A stretch of DNA of 64,000 bases from Favolaschia claudopus (lineage: Eukaryota > Basidiomycota > Agaricomycetes > Agaricales > Mycenaceae): the NCBI GenBank assembly GCA_037176885.1, contig JAWWNJ010000021.1, forward strand, positions 1,736,001 to 1,800,000, given 5' to 3'. A program made the translations under genes and the position numbers. Shown one piece after another: positions 10,601 to 22,604 of the stretch. How positions within the stretch are numbered: the stretch's first letter is position 1; the number at the start of each line of letters is the position of its first letter. The notes beneath the pieces are model-generated. The model saw nothing but the letters and a program-made list of their open reading frames with translations, was not told the origin of the DNA and did not search any database.

Positions 10601-13600
10601 GCTCGTAAACATTCCTATACCCGCGCCACTTCCCACAACAGCTTCCGTTGGGACCTCTATCCTTCTCTTCAATGCCGATCGCACACGCCTGATTGCTCGT
10701 GGTAAAATAAGCGCCGTTGAGGGCTCCTACGACAACATCAATATCACCCCAACTCGGTGCCTAGTCGACATAACAGAGGTCGTCGTACCCGCCCCCATCA
10801 TCAATACCCACCGCAAACAAAAACTCGTGGATTTCGGACCTCCGAATTTCAGCGTAGTCTGCCTTCGCAATCATCTACGTCTCTCAACAGAACTGAACTT
10901 CCCCTCGATACCTCCCCCTCCTGCTCACCCGACAGTGTCAGACTCCACCGGTACCTCACATCCAGTCAATACAGTCCCTCACTCTGTTTCGGTGCCCACT
11001 GAGAGCGAGACTGATGATGGCTTTGGTAGCTTATTGGAGCGCGAACTCAATTCTGGAGAGTCCCATAATGCGGCCGCACTCACGACTTTTGAGAGTGACT
11101 CCGAGAGCGAAAGAATTGGCGCAGAGGTCCTTGCAGCAGCCGCTTACAACTGGGGTGTCTGGAAGACACTTATTCGCAGCCGCATCCTCAAAGATGCATT
11201 TCATATCTTCAATATGTTCTATATCTCTGTCGTCCACGGCCTTCGCGTTGAGTTTGCCCGAGCGCTCCGTGATGCAATATTTATTCCGGACCCAATCGAC
11301 AAAGCAAGAATTGTTGCATGGGGTAATCGACAAAAGCCGCCACAAGACTGGAATCATCTTCTCCGCACATCCTCTGCCTGGCTCTGGCGACGCTGCAAGC
11401 GAATTATCCCCCCGCCGGAGGAACTATACCCTCTTGTTGCCAATGTATTCCGCACGTTTGGCCCTTTGAAAGATGCAAAATCTGGATTGCCGCTATTCAA
11501 TTCAGCTGCTTGGGCCGTCGCGAAGAATGTACTGGACCTCATCCAGAAGGGATACTTGTCTGACCCCCCAGGGATTGCACTCTACTACAGCCTTGGGGAA
11601 GACAAGAACGGATTGCCCCTCTTCCGATGTGTTCGAGGCTCAAATTATCCCGAGGGAGGAGTTCACCGTCACCTTCTATCTCATCTTCCTACCTCCGGCG
11701 CTGGGATTCGTCATGCTAATGCGAGCCTCAAAGATTTCATTTGTCGACACAATCTGATTGTTCGTATCATTACACTTGTTTTGGCTTTAACTCACGAAAG
11801 TTTAGGTTGGGACATACAACAGTACGGGCAAACGCTACAAAAGCCACTACAGCATTTGGCTCACGAATGAGCTACAAGAGCTCTTGTCATTCCTCGAGGA
11901 TGACTTGAAAGACCCGCGACTGATCACCGGCTGGGTCAACGGTAACCTCTACGGACCAACGAAGGAAGTCGCTGGAGTTCTTCCAATACCCGAGGATATT
12001 CGAGTCAAGTATGGAATGGCTGCGTTTGAGCCTTCCCTGGACTCAAAACGTCCTCATCATCATCTCGCTCGACTGCAAGGAACTCGCAAGGCAGTCTTGA
12101 CCTTGACCTACCAAGCGGAGAAGAATTTGTTCCATTCGATGATGTCGGGCAATGCGTCGAGCAACGTGTCGTTTGGTAATTTCAGCTCAGTTGCAGACGT
12201 TGACCGTGGCGTAAGGTATTTTAATGCGAGAGCGGACATCAGCGATGATATATTCTATAAGGTGAGCTTCTCCAAATTGTCTCAAATTCCAACGCATCTC
12301 ATATTCTCCAGCTACCGGAACACGTCAAAGTGTATTATTCGGCGGATTGGCAACGCAACGCAAATATAATTCAGACGAAAGCCATAACCGCTGCAGCACG
12401 GCAGCCCGTCATGAAGCAAATTCACGACCCCGCACGCTTACTGAAAGTCCCGACAGTTCCGCAAGCCACAATGAAGCTGCACCATGTATCGGCAGGAATG
12501 CTGACACTCGACGACGAACCATCTCGTGCTGTCCTGCCAACAACATCCACCAACGAGCTTCCCGAACCATCAGTCGTTCTCTCCGCCGGATTCTCACCCC
12601 CAAATGCACTCAATACCGTCTCATTCTCCGCTCTCAGCAGCAACACCCCCGCTTCAATTATCTCCTCAACCCAGTTCGCTGCAGGCTCAAGCCGCGCTAC
12701 TGTGACTTCCCAGCCCGAGCCGAGGGCAGTCCCGACAACAACATCGCCCGAGGAGACGTTGCGCGCCTTGATGAAGCGAAAGGTCGACAAGACCTTGCAG
12801 CTTTCTGCTCCACCTGCGAAGCGACCACGCCACGGTCGGACATGCCGCAAATGTGCAATTAACGCCTGCCCAGGGAAAGGAAATGTAAATTATTGCGTGA
12901 ATAGCTGTCGAGATTGCGGGAAGCCGGGGAAAGACAAGTCTTGCATTGGTCGAAACATGAAGTTCCCGACGTTGACTTGCATACAAGCCGTCGAACAAGG
13001 GAAGTGGAATTGATATATGTTGTTAGTTAATCTTCATGTACTTGCCGTGAATCGACTATTCTGTCTTGTATCTTCGCGCGAGATTGACCAGACTGAGTTT
13101 CGTGTTGTTGTGCGCCAATACAAGCGAGAGAGTGGGACGCGACCCATTCAGCATAGCTACAATGCATGCAGTGCAGGTTGTGAATTCACAACTGCAATCC
13201 ATGCACGGTAGGTCGCAAATGAGCAGCGTCAGCTCTGCGTCGACATGCAAGCTGCAAGCTAGGATAACAAGATATGTTAGTAAAACGAGGCCGTAAGATC
13301 AAGCAAAACACACACCAATTTTCAGAGAACCTCCCCCCCCTCCCCACTGCGCCCTTCCGCGTTGAGAACGTTCACAGTAAGTTGGTAAAGCCCAGGATTG
13401 AGTCCACAAGAATAGCCGCCAATAACAGCACATAACAGCACAGAGAAGAGTTGGTATTGGCAGAGAAACAGAATAGAACTAGGAGGAGTAACAAGAGAAC
13501 GAGAGAGCCCAAGAGAACGAGCCAGAAAGTAGATCTATAGAGGGCAGATGAAAGCTCGAGCTGCAACGTCGAAAAGCCGATGAAGTCCGATTTCTGACGA

Positions 13601-13997
13601 GAATTCAAACTCCGCTCAGTATCGAAGATTATGATGCTTTATTTCTTCTGCTACTTCCACAGGCGGAACCAGCCTGAATATCTGTGAGTACATTTATAGT
13701 ATATAGACTATAGCTTTGGCGACTAGAGACTGTTTTTTGGGGGAGAGTGAAACCTATTCCTTTCAGATGTTCAGTATCGAAACTCGTTCGGCGACAGAAA
13801 CGTATCGCCGATCGGAAGAAACGGAACACGGGCGGTACCGACAGGAAGCTGTTGCCAATCCATAACAAACTCCCTCATTTCACGTGCAATATTTTCGTTT
13901 CTTTTTCTTTTATTTTTCTAATTTCCCCCACAGACACCAGTATCGAGCCAAAAATGTATGGGTTAAGGGAGATTATGGGTTATGACAGCTTCGACTG
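7617..13997 (+). mobile_element. complete 6,381-bp TIR transposon encoding an exonuclease-fusion protein
   Basis: The ends are perfect inverted repeats of 22 bp beginning CAGTCGAAGCTGTCATAACC, with TA at 7615-7616 and 13998-13999. A second inner inverted block (GGCTCGATACTG) lies near 7731 and near 13945, and TATGGGTTA motifs recur near both ends. The body holds one intact seven-exon gene (8024-13013) and about 0.4 kb and 1.0 kb of non-coding ends. Identical TIRs plus an unbroken reading frame indicate a recent, possibly active insertion. The end sequence is shared with three MITEs in this window. Confidence 0.9.
8024..13013 (+). CDS. AT-hook / zinc / DDE-like / DEDDy 3'-5' exonuclease fusion protein (putative transposase)
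   Basis: The model is exons 8024-8040, 8095-8386, 8493-9611, 9666-10184, 10242-11759, 11806-12261 and 12312-13013, all with GT-AG introns of 46-106 nt, giving 1,540 residues without a stop. Three AT-hooks (GRP cores near residues 24, 57 and 85) come first, then an acidic linker. Two CxxC pairs follow (about 281/284 and 316/319). An RNase H-like stretch then shows IDHSFK (D472) and YTDN (D542), like the first half of a DDE transposase. The exonuclease domain has all DEDDy residues: D615 and E617 in Exo I, D682 in Exo II, Y755 and D759 in Exo III. The C-terminus has a Lys/Arg-rich patch and a Cys cluster (about 1485-1518). From memory the layout resembles fungal proteins labelled DUF6729 plus 3'-5' exonuclease; this needs checking. 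Its location between perfect TIRs argues for a transposition role. The third DDE acid is not identified. Confidence 0.82.
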
Positions 13998-13999
13998 TA

Positions 14000-14652
14000 C
14001 ATAAGCCATTGATCCTGCCCAAAGCTGCTTAACCGAGGTGAAAAATACAGCTCTCCATTTCATACACGGTCCAGAGGGCAGGTTTTCAACGAGATGTTTC
14101 TTAATGGTGCCATTAGTTTTGCAAACAGCAGGCGATGAAAGTAAATCATTAAATGATATCACTGTCAGTGTTGCTCAGTTTATAAGTTATCCTCCACCTC
14201 CACTTCAACCTTGTCATGTCAGACATCCTCCCGCCATACAATCACTTGCAGCACCTCGACCAGTGCGACATATGCTTTAACCCCCCTTCGCCTCATCAGT
14301 CCCTGATTGCCGAGCAGAGTCCCTGAGTCACGCTGTGACTGTCACCCTCAACCACACCACCGAGGTTTAAACCGGCAGCTGCTGGGAGCTTGACATTATG
14401 TAAGGATTTATGTAATGCAGCCAGCCTTGCACCACTACAAGGGGCACCCACCGGCAAAACCCGAGACACGGGGTTAGAGGGGGGTGGGGCTCTGAAGGGC
14501 AACCCAGGGTGATGGCAAATCGGTCGCCAGACCGATTAAAGCCGATGGCCCCGCCCAGTAAAACCCTCGGCAATCTGAGGCTATTTCCGGCGAATTAAAG
14601 CCCTCGAAATGACCGATTTTTCGGATATCCAGCTGTCGGTGTCATGTGACAC
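14000..14652. other. spacer between transposons
   Basis: No gene recognised. It contains several short open frames without family resemblance and the GTCATGTGAC sequence just before the hAT end. Confidence 0.4.
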
Positions 14653-17600
14653 CAGGGCCTCGCTTAAGTGAGTCACGATTTAGTTGACTGATTAGTGATC
14701 GACTGATCACTCCCTTCAACTAAAGGGGTCCGTCAATTAGCCATGGCTAAAGTCACTAATTTTCAGTAAACTACCGTTTGCGTGCCTATAATATACAATA
14801 GTGGTATTATAATAAGATTACTATTCTACCCCAATACCACCGCCCCTAAGAGAACGGATTTCATGACCTAACGCAGAAACTGTAGCAGCGAGATTGAAGA
14901 ACGGTGCTTTACTCCAAGATGCAACACACATCTGCGCTCGGAAGGCTTGCGAGGACATTGACCTTTGATTCCAAGCTATCTGATTTCGGCCTTCGGAAAA
15001 TGCTCGCTCAGCATCAACGGATGCAGCTATCAAAACTCAGTTGTGCCTCTGTTGGAAAGAATGACGATGAGTATGCTTACCAGGGCATGAGCAGAATGAA
15101 AGACCGAAGCGTGCGAGGTCGGGAGTCGCCGGAATCGAGGGGTTTGTAGATGTCAGTCGTGAATTCCAGTATTCTATAACGCCACTTGTCGGCTCGGTTG
15201 AAGGCGCGTCAAGATAGGTGTGAATATTGTCGGATTCCGAAGTTGTGTTGTCAAAGGAGACAGTGGGGCGACGGAAACGATCTGAGAGTCGAGACTTCTT
15301 GCTCGTTGATGAGGTAGAAATGGTATCAGACGGAGATGTGGCTGCGGGAGTTGCCGATGCGGAGGTCTTGTATGATTCAGTGAAACGGCGGATGACGAGC
15401 GAGCGAATTTCGGAAATTTGATCATCCTTCCAGCCGCGCTCTCGGAACCATTGTAGTTTTCGGTCGGGACACATGACTGGAATAGATGAATCACCAAGTC
15501 AAAACTCCGGAAAGAAAGGAAACATACCAATGGCAATCCGGTACGCCTCGCAGTCGTCCAAAAGAGCATAATACTTGCGCAAAACCAGGAGTCCAGCATA
15601 GGCGGCGACACGTGTAACGTTGCTGAGGTCGGAGGATTCGTTGATAGAGCGAAGCATGTAATCCAGATCTTCCATCTCTGGGATAACATCAACGATGAGC
15701 GGGCGATTCTGACTTTGAAACAGCTTGGTAGGGCCATCAAGAACCTACGACAACGAGTTCAGGTGAGAAAGAAAGTTAATTGCAGTTCTTACCTCGAGTA
15801 TGGTTTCTAATTCCACCGCGAGAGTTTTTTGACGTGCGGTAAACTTATAAGAGCCAAGCTTTAAGTTTTTATCAGCAAGTAGCGCATCAACAGCTGGCTC
15901 AAGAATGTGTCGGGTACGAAGACAGTTATATTCAGATCCCCAGCGCGTTGCGTTTCTTCGTGCGAGTTCTGTGACATTTGAGTCCTTCGAGAGCCCGGTG
16001 GCCGGATTTTCGATTATCGCCATAAATTCGGTGTGTATTGGCCGGCTCTCATGGCGAGACCAGCCACCTGTGAATACTCAATCAGTATGATATGATAGCA
16101 CGATACACGTTCAATCTCCCTTTGGAAAAACCTTCAGGGCATCTTTCTCCTCGACTGCCGATATCACGATTCCACCAGCGCGCATGTCCCTAATGGCCAC
16201 GTCACGAATGGTATTGGTAACCTTCGCATCATGGAGATCTTGGCCTGTCGGAGCAGTATCATCCTCGGGCTCGTGAATCTCTGCGGCGAGCGCTAGGTCC
16301 TCGGCATCTGCGGATGGGTAGTCCTCCCACAAAATAACTTCTTCAACATCATCACTCTCAATTGGCGCGGTGACGGCTGTCGAACGTTTCACAGATCCCG
16401 TCTTAGCTTTCACAGTTTTTTTGCGTTTGGCCTGCTTAAAGAAGAACGAAATGACGGCCTGACAATGTTCATCAGCCGACACTCACAAGCGAGAAAGATA
16501 TTAATGCGGACCTTAGCGACGAGTTGAATGATATGTGTAAAACAGCGACCACGAGCAAGCATGCCGCGGAAGGTAGGAATATGTCGGACGAGGCAGGTCG
16601 CCGTAGTGTTACAATTCCCGGCATTGTCCATCATCAAGAAATGAAGCTGATTATCACTTAGCCGTTGAAAACATGCCCCCGTACTTCACTCACAAATGCG
16701 GCGAGACCATACTTGTTGAGCACCTCTGCTAACTCAGACGCGAGATACTCTCCCGTGTGACGGTCGGTAAGGCTGGGCAAAGAGATGAGAATCGGTGGTT
16801 GGAAGCGTCTAAAAAACTAAACTACTCACGGGATGAACTCGAGAACAATCTCAAATATTTTGCCCGCATCCTCCCATACGATCACGGCTCCAAGATATTG
16901 GTCTTCGATGGGTGCTGTCCATCCGTCAACCAAGTTGTGCAGTTCGCGATTGCGTTGCTATACAGAAATCAGACGCCAGCAAAGGAGAAAGAAGTAAACA
17001 AGAAAGAAGGGACTCACGGCGAAATACTTCTTCACATCCCGAGCCAACAAGACGTACAGTCGCTGCACATCCTCCGCAACCGTATCCGCTGACGGCACTA
17101 CCGTCCCAGGCCGCAACATCTCAACTTCCAGTCTGTACCATTTATCTTCCACCTGGTTGAAGGCTCGCTTCGAGCAAGAACAACGCAATGCTATCAAGGT
17201 TCGATGCATAGCCTCGGAGTATTCAAGAGCGCCGGGAGGAGCAGGCTGAACAATGATAGAGGAAGCGCGGGAAGGGTCCCTGGAGACACAGGTTTTGACG
17301 GAGCTAAGCATATTGCTGGTGTTGAAAGTGCCTGTGGCGGAACGGAGGCGCTCGAAAGAGTTGTGTTTAGGATCCCCAAACTTGCAGGTAAGAACAATCT
17401 TGATCGTGCGAGGTGTTGTCGAGAGGTCGCGGACCAGGGATGGAGTGAAGTGATTATAAGCATCAGATTTCCATTTGCTACGAAGACCATCTATATAGAA
17501 TGAGATATGGCAGCCATTATAAGCATAGCACACGCACCAATAATCTCGCTATCTTCAAAATTCCACACCTCCTCGTCCGTCTTATTGTTGATACTGTCCA

Positions 17601-17973
17601 CATCCACCTTCCTCCGCTTTGCGGGTCTTTCCACAGTTGCTGGCGATGGCTCCGGAGCCCGATTCTCGTCGTGTCGTGTCAACAAAGGGCTCGGGGGTGG
17701 AGAAGGCGGCGCTCGGCCAGCAAGACTTTCGTTTTGAATAGACTGTAAGGGCGTAGACATGGTGGAGAGGTGCAAGAAGAGTTAATAGAGCGCGACTCGA
17801 CGCGTAAGACGCGTCCCACAGTGCAGCGCTGGGCAGCGCTGCTGCTGGCGGGGTGGCGGCTAGTGATCAGTCGGCCCAGTCGTGGGAACATTTAGTCGGT
17901 TCACTCAAGACGCCGGAATTACTATTAGCGATGACTAAACTAGCCAACTAATTCTTATTTAAGCGAGGCCCTG
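14653..17973 (-). mobile_element. hAT transposon
   Basis: TIRs CAGGGCCTCGCTTAA at 14653 and inverted ending at 17973; both ends continue with a shared degenerate TTAGTTG pattern. The enclosed minus-strand gene is a hAT transposase. Clear 8-bp target duplications are not visible; the flanks instead carry several GTCATGTGAC-like palindromes, so the exact insertion history is uncertain. Confidence 0.85.
14821..17775 (-). CDS. hAT-family transposase (multi-exon)
   Basis: On the minus strand, exons separated by introns of about 45-60 nt can be followed from 17775 (or Met at 17760) to the stop at 14821. Recognisable pieces in order: a DGLRSKWKSDAYNHF segment, HTGEYLASELAEVLNKYGL followed by MDNAGNCN (typical hAT catalytic region), an RWGSEYNCL block, and the C-terminal dimerisation signature SVDAERAFSEGR with a following CVASW. 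The region between is Ser/Thr-rich. One splice junction near 16110-16070 does not give a clean in-frame donor: the frame must change there, so this copy may carry a mutation, or I have missed an exon boundary. It would cut and paste the element that contains it. Confidence 0.72.
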
Positions 17974-18108
17974 GTCATGTCGCTGTCACTGTCATGTGAC
18001 TTCGGACTACGCGCCGAATGTTTCCGACTCAACTCTTGCTCAGCTCAAGTTCAATTGGCCTGCTTGAACCTCATGTGCTGTGATAAATATATGTACAGTA
18101 CAGTCATA

Positions 18109-19715
18109 CACTGACTCGGAAATAGTATTGGATCACCGGGTTCTAAAACTTTGGGTTGTCACTGAGGCTGGAGTGTGAGAGGAGTTTCTAAAGTAGATAG
18201 TGTATCAAGTACCTTACCATGTACCCTTTCTACACATAAATGCTTGAGGTCCAATTGGGCGGTGTTGTGGCAAGAGAGTGTGATCATCGCGCACACGTGA
18301 TCCAATTGTTTTCCCTTGTTTGACAGCTGTCACATTGTTTAATCCCAACCACCACAACGACGCTCTCAACTCTGCTCTCTCTGCATACAACTCATTCTCT
18401 ACATCATGTGCGACACCTCTGCCACAAAGAAATCAGCTATTGTTGCGCTGAAGGAGGCTGGCTGGTCAAATCGGGATGTGGCGGAAAAGGAAAATGTCGC
18501 GCCCTCTACTGTCTCCAGAATCAATGCCCGCTACGGACCAACCCACAATTTTGACGCAAAGACTCCCAGGCAAGGTCGCCCACGTAAAATAGACGAGCGG
18601 GACATCCGTAAAGCACTCAGATTGCTGTCTTCAGGCAAAGCCAAGAATGCTTCGGACTTGCAGAGGAAATATTTCCCCCATTTGCACGTCGATACGATCC
18701 GCGCTGCCCTCAAAAAACAAGGATTGAACGCCTATGTGCGTCAATCTCGACCCTTGTTGACACCAGCCCACCGGAGGAAGCGAAAAGAATGGGCGGAACA
18801 GCATTGTTATTGGACACCGGAGGATTGGCGGGCGGTGATATTCTCAGATGAGTCAAAATTTAATATCATTGGGTCGGATGGGCGGCAGTGGTGTTGAAGG
18901 GAGCCAGGGCAAGCAAGCGACCCCTGATATACCAAGAAGAAAGTCAAACACGGCGGCGGGAGTGTGATGGTGTGGGGGTGTATAATACGTATTACCCGAT
19001 ATGGTGTCGGACAACTTCACGGGATCGACGGAATCATTGACCGCTTCGGTTACACCGATATCCTGGCCGAAAACCTCCCGCGGACCCTCGACAAGCATGA
19101 TTTGGATCGCTCGACCGTCTATTTTCAGCAGGATGGCGATTCAAAGCATCGCTCCAAGCATGCCTTGGGGTGGCTCGAGCTTGAAGGCTTCGATGTTCTT
19201 CCCTGGGCGCCAAATTCACCGGATATGAACATCATTGAGAATCTTTGGGATCATCTGGAGACCATGGTGCGCGCTAGGGACCCACTGCCGAAGAACAAGG
19301 AGGAATTATGGGCCGCTTTGAAGGAAGAGTGGGAAAAAATTGATCAGGCATATATCGACAAGTTATATGACAGCTTGCCTACTCGGGTGCGGGATTTGTT
19401 GAAGGCAAATGGTGGGGAGACCCGTTACTAGTGGCTGGTGTGTTTATTTCCACCAACGATGCCTTGAACGAGCGTTTCTGACTTCAATTTCCTAAACCGG
19501 CCAAAACCAGATTTATTATTGGATCACTCATCATCACCAAACTGGCCATCCAGCGCCGAATTTTCAGTTTGCTTGCTCGATATTTTACATGTATATATTA
19601 CACCTCATTACTATCTGTTTGCGTGCATAAAAACTCGGGAAGACTCCTACGCTCTAGCGCGCGAGCAACATCTTTCTCACGAGTGACGTGATCCAATACT
19701 ATTTCCGAGTCAGTG
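18109..19715 (+). mobile_element. Tc1/mariner element
   Basis: TIRs beginning CACTGACTCGGAAATAGTAT at 18109 and inverted ending at 19715, each flanked by TA (18107-18108 and 19716-19717). The 1,607-bp body encodes one transposase frame, now broken by stops. Directly downstream (19721) a CAGTGGTGGCAAAT sequence resembles another Tc1-type end and is probably a remnant. Confidence 0.9.
18406..19431 (+). pseudogene. Tc1/mariner transposase with two in-frame TGA codons
   Basis: A single frame encodes an N-terminal helix-turn-helix (residues about 10-60, NRDVAEKENVAPSTVSRI), a GRPRK hook, a second HTH, then the DDE core: FSDESKF, QQDGDSKH and SPDMNIIENLWDHLE, a DD34E-type spacing. TGA stops lie at 18895-18897 and 18931-18933 between the first and second catalytic Asp. 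In relatives these positions are normally Trp/Arg-like. Both stops can be explained by single transitions, as seen in repeat-induced or deamination-driven decay. The rest of the frame, including KHGGGSVMVWGC and the stop at 19429, is intact, so inactivation looks recent. Confidence 0.85.
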
Positions 19716-19837
19716 TAAACTACAGTGGTGGCAAATAGAAATTGCCGTGGCTTTTTGGCCAGAATCTTGCTGTATACTTCACCGAATGACCTGAAATAAA
19801 ATGTAGAGATAAATATATGATATCTCTGTACTGCGTA

Positions 19838-20305
19838 TGGTGCGCTCGGCCTAAACACCACCAAATAGGTCCCATCATTGATGCCATCACTGATGTCTCA
19901 AATTGACCGGCGGAAAAAGTTTCAATTTAAATTGTGATTTCTGCTGCACAGCTGGGGTCAACAAGATCCAAAACATGCCAGGAAGCTTCAGTTGGTGTAG
20001 TATGTAGCTCACAGAGCTCTCCAAGAGCATATAAAGACATGAAGTAGATCAGGGGTTACCCACAGTACTGGGAGTATTTCGTAAGCGCACATGACTGATT
20101 GATTGATTGCATCACTGATGTCTCAAATCCGCTCTTTGGAAAAATAATTATTATGAGTTTTGAGCGGATGAAGAATTCCTCTTGAGGGATTATACATATT
20201 ACTATCTAATCGGAGTGTTTCGGCCAGAGGATCAGGCGTGGGAAGGTTCTGATCAGGTGCAATAAATTTCTTTCATGTTTGGTGGTGTTTAGGTCGAGCG
20301 CACCA
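19838..20305 (+). mobile_element. MITE with TGGTGCGCTCGGCC ends, copy 2
   Basis: Same TIRs as the element at 3678-4109, with TA at 19836-19837 and 20306-20307. The interior shares short blocks with copy 1 (CATCACTGATG, TGAGACATCA, GGTTCTGATCAGGTGCAAT) but is rearranged, so the family is old or its copies have recombined. Confidence 0.8.
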
Positions 20306-20449
20306 TAGAACACTCAGTTATATATTACGCCCTGACAATGCATCAATAACAGGACAGTTTCTTATTATTGCCATATCTGGAAAGACTCAATGTATCCTCA
20401 GCAAAAAAGTGTCACAATAGGATGAAAGTACTTGAAAAACAGTCCTAGC

Positions 20450-22592
20450 AGGGTACGCGGGACGGGCACGGTTCGATTTCCGGCGAAAAGCCGCGGATTT
20501 CGATTGATGCCCGGCCACAACTGGGGAACACGGTCACATGACAGCCATGTCCTCACATTTATCACTTTAGGCCGCTGATCAAGGGGGAACAAAGATAAGA
20601 AAAAGACACATCATGTACAAAAGTTTTTTTTCGAGGGTCGGCCGACCCCTCCCCCTGTGTCCCCGTGGGAAATTAGCTTATATAAGCGTCAATTCCACCG
20701 ATTTCCGATTTTTTTTTTGCGGGAGGCTCTTCTGCTGATTTATCCCTACATTCTCCAGCTTTTTTCATTGCGAAAGGTGAACCGAAGAGCGAGAAATAAA
20801 TTTGCCTCATGACGACAGCATCTGACATGTGTGAGAAATTACTTCGTTTGGAGTGGCAGTCCATGCCATAACACGTCTTATCAGTCCCGATATAGGAATA
20901 ATCTTTTGACCTCAAGCTCAACGAGGGCTCGGCCTAGCGCTTAGGTGACTTCATATTCGTTCTCAGCGATCAAAATAGCACCAAAGGAGACCCTGTTTTG
21001 AAAAACCCCGAATTTGGTCCCCCTTGCCGCTGATCATACCGCCTCTCTCGCCCTCTTGAAGTCATTCTACACATGCATTCACCTTTTGACAACCTTGAAC
21101 ACTCGTTTCTGACCTCACACCACAGTTTAATATACCTCTCCCCGTACCCTAGGAACGTGTCAAGAGTTTACTATGAATCATCGCATTTCAAGTTGTAGAT
21201 GAACATTGAATTATTGACCAATTGTCAACTCCATTCTGGTCTCGTTTCTACACCAATTCCGTGGTCCATATCACTTCTCAGAATCGATTGTTGCAGAACT
21301 TCCATTCGACTTGAATCTCTCCGAGTCGATTATGTCTGCTCAATTTCTTGGAGAAGAATCGGCCCAGAAGCAGCTGGAGAATTGAGCAATAGACATTATA
21401 GTCGACATGAGATTCGACTCAAACGGAGGACTCTGACTTGCGCTACCACTAGGTGAGTCAAACAAAATAGAAGCAAGTCATATGTAGTTTGAACATCTCT
21501 TTCTTTAGCTCCTCCATTCGATGCTTGTTTACGTCTTCGCTCAAGCTCGTTGGATTCAGTTCAGTCACATTCAATCGAATCGATTCGTATCGTGTCATGC
21601 AAGCCTCATGTAACATCTATTTGCAAGTGTGTTGATGTTCGTTGCATTTTTCATCCGTTCATCTCAGGCTGAATTGTAACGGAACAATTGAGATCGGAAG
21701 ACAGTTAGGTGAGTCTACAATATTGAGCCTTTTCGACTCGTAGCCAGTCGAATTGTGCATTTTGCGGATCATTTATTGCACACCTAATTTAAATCTTAAT
21801 TCAACTCGCAACTTCTGCTCGAACCTAGGGTCCATTATTCAACCCACTGCGGCGCCGCTTGCAATGATTTTGAGCCTGCCCGTGAACTTCTCCCTTGGAG
21901 CCCTCCCTCCGTCTACTGAATCTTAGGAAGATGTAATAATCGATTGGACCCATATCGCGGTCGCCTCAGGCATTCAAGCACATTGAACTAAGAAAATCTC
22001 TCATTCCTCGAGAAAACTTAGATTCAATCATTCATCAGGATGCATCCTTAAACTTCAATCTGAATTTGTTCAATAAATCACGGTCAGTGTGTTCAAATGC
22101 AGAGGACCCTGAGAACAAATGAAATCCTGTTGATAGCCAATTGAACACTGAGGAACGGGATGTGCATTGACATTAGAAGGAGCAATATTAGTACCACCTT
22201 GCTGCGAATACTGGGCTAGATTCGGCATTTGATTACCCAGAATTTTAGACAAGGTACTCACAAACAGTGAATGAGCATTTAAGCCTAGGTTTTGAATCAA
22301 TACTTGAATCTTAAACGTGGAGTGAATTCCAAGTGAATTCAGTCCATGATCCCGTTGAATTCAACTTGAATATGTCTCCTCTCTTACCTAAGTGCTTATA
22401 TAGAGCTGTCACTGGTCAAGAACATCTGCTTTGAGGCCCTCCGTGCCATATCAGGAACAAGGAAATGAGTTGGAAAGGATCGGAAACCGGGAAAATATAG
22501 AAAGAACCCGATCATGTGACCGTGTTTCCGGGCATCAATCGAAATCCGCGGCTTTTCGCCGGAAATCGAACCGTGCCCGTCCCGCGTACCCT
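20450..22592. mobile_element. 2.1-kb non-coding element with 80-90-bp inverted ends
   Basis: The left arm (20450-20541, AGGGTACGCGGGACGGGCAC onward) recurs inverted at 22513-22592, with one indel of about 10 bp. Nothing between the arms looks like a gene: only short frames and many GATTCGA/AATTGA-like words. No target duplication could be read. The non-autonomous TIR element interpretation is an inference. Confidence 0.5.
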
Positions 22593-22604
22593 ACTCGGAT
22601 TTCT

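Noticed and set aside
14645..17981. An 8-bp target duplication for the hAT element
   Set aside because: The adjacent 8-mers TGTGACAC and GTCATGTC do not match; nearby GTCATGTGAC palindromes make any match ambiguous.
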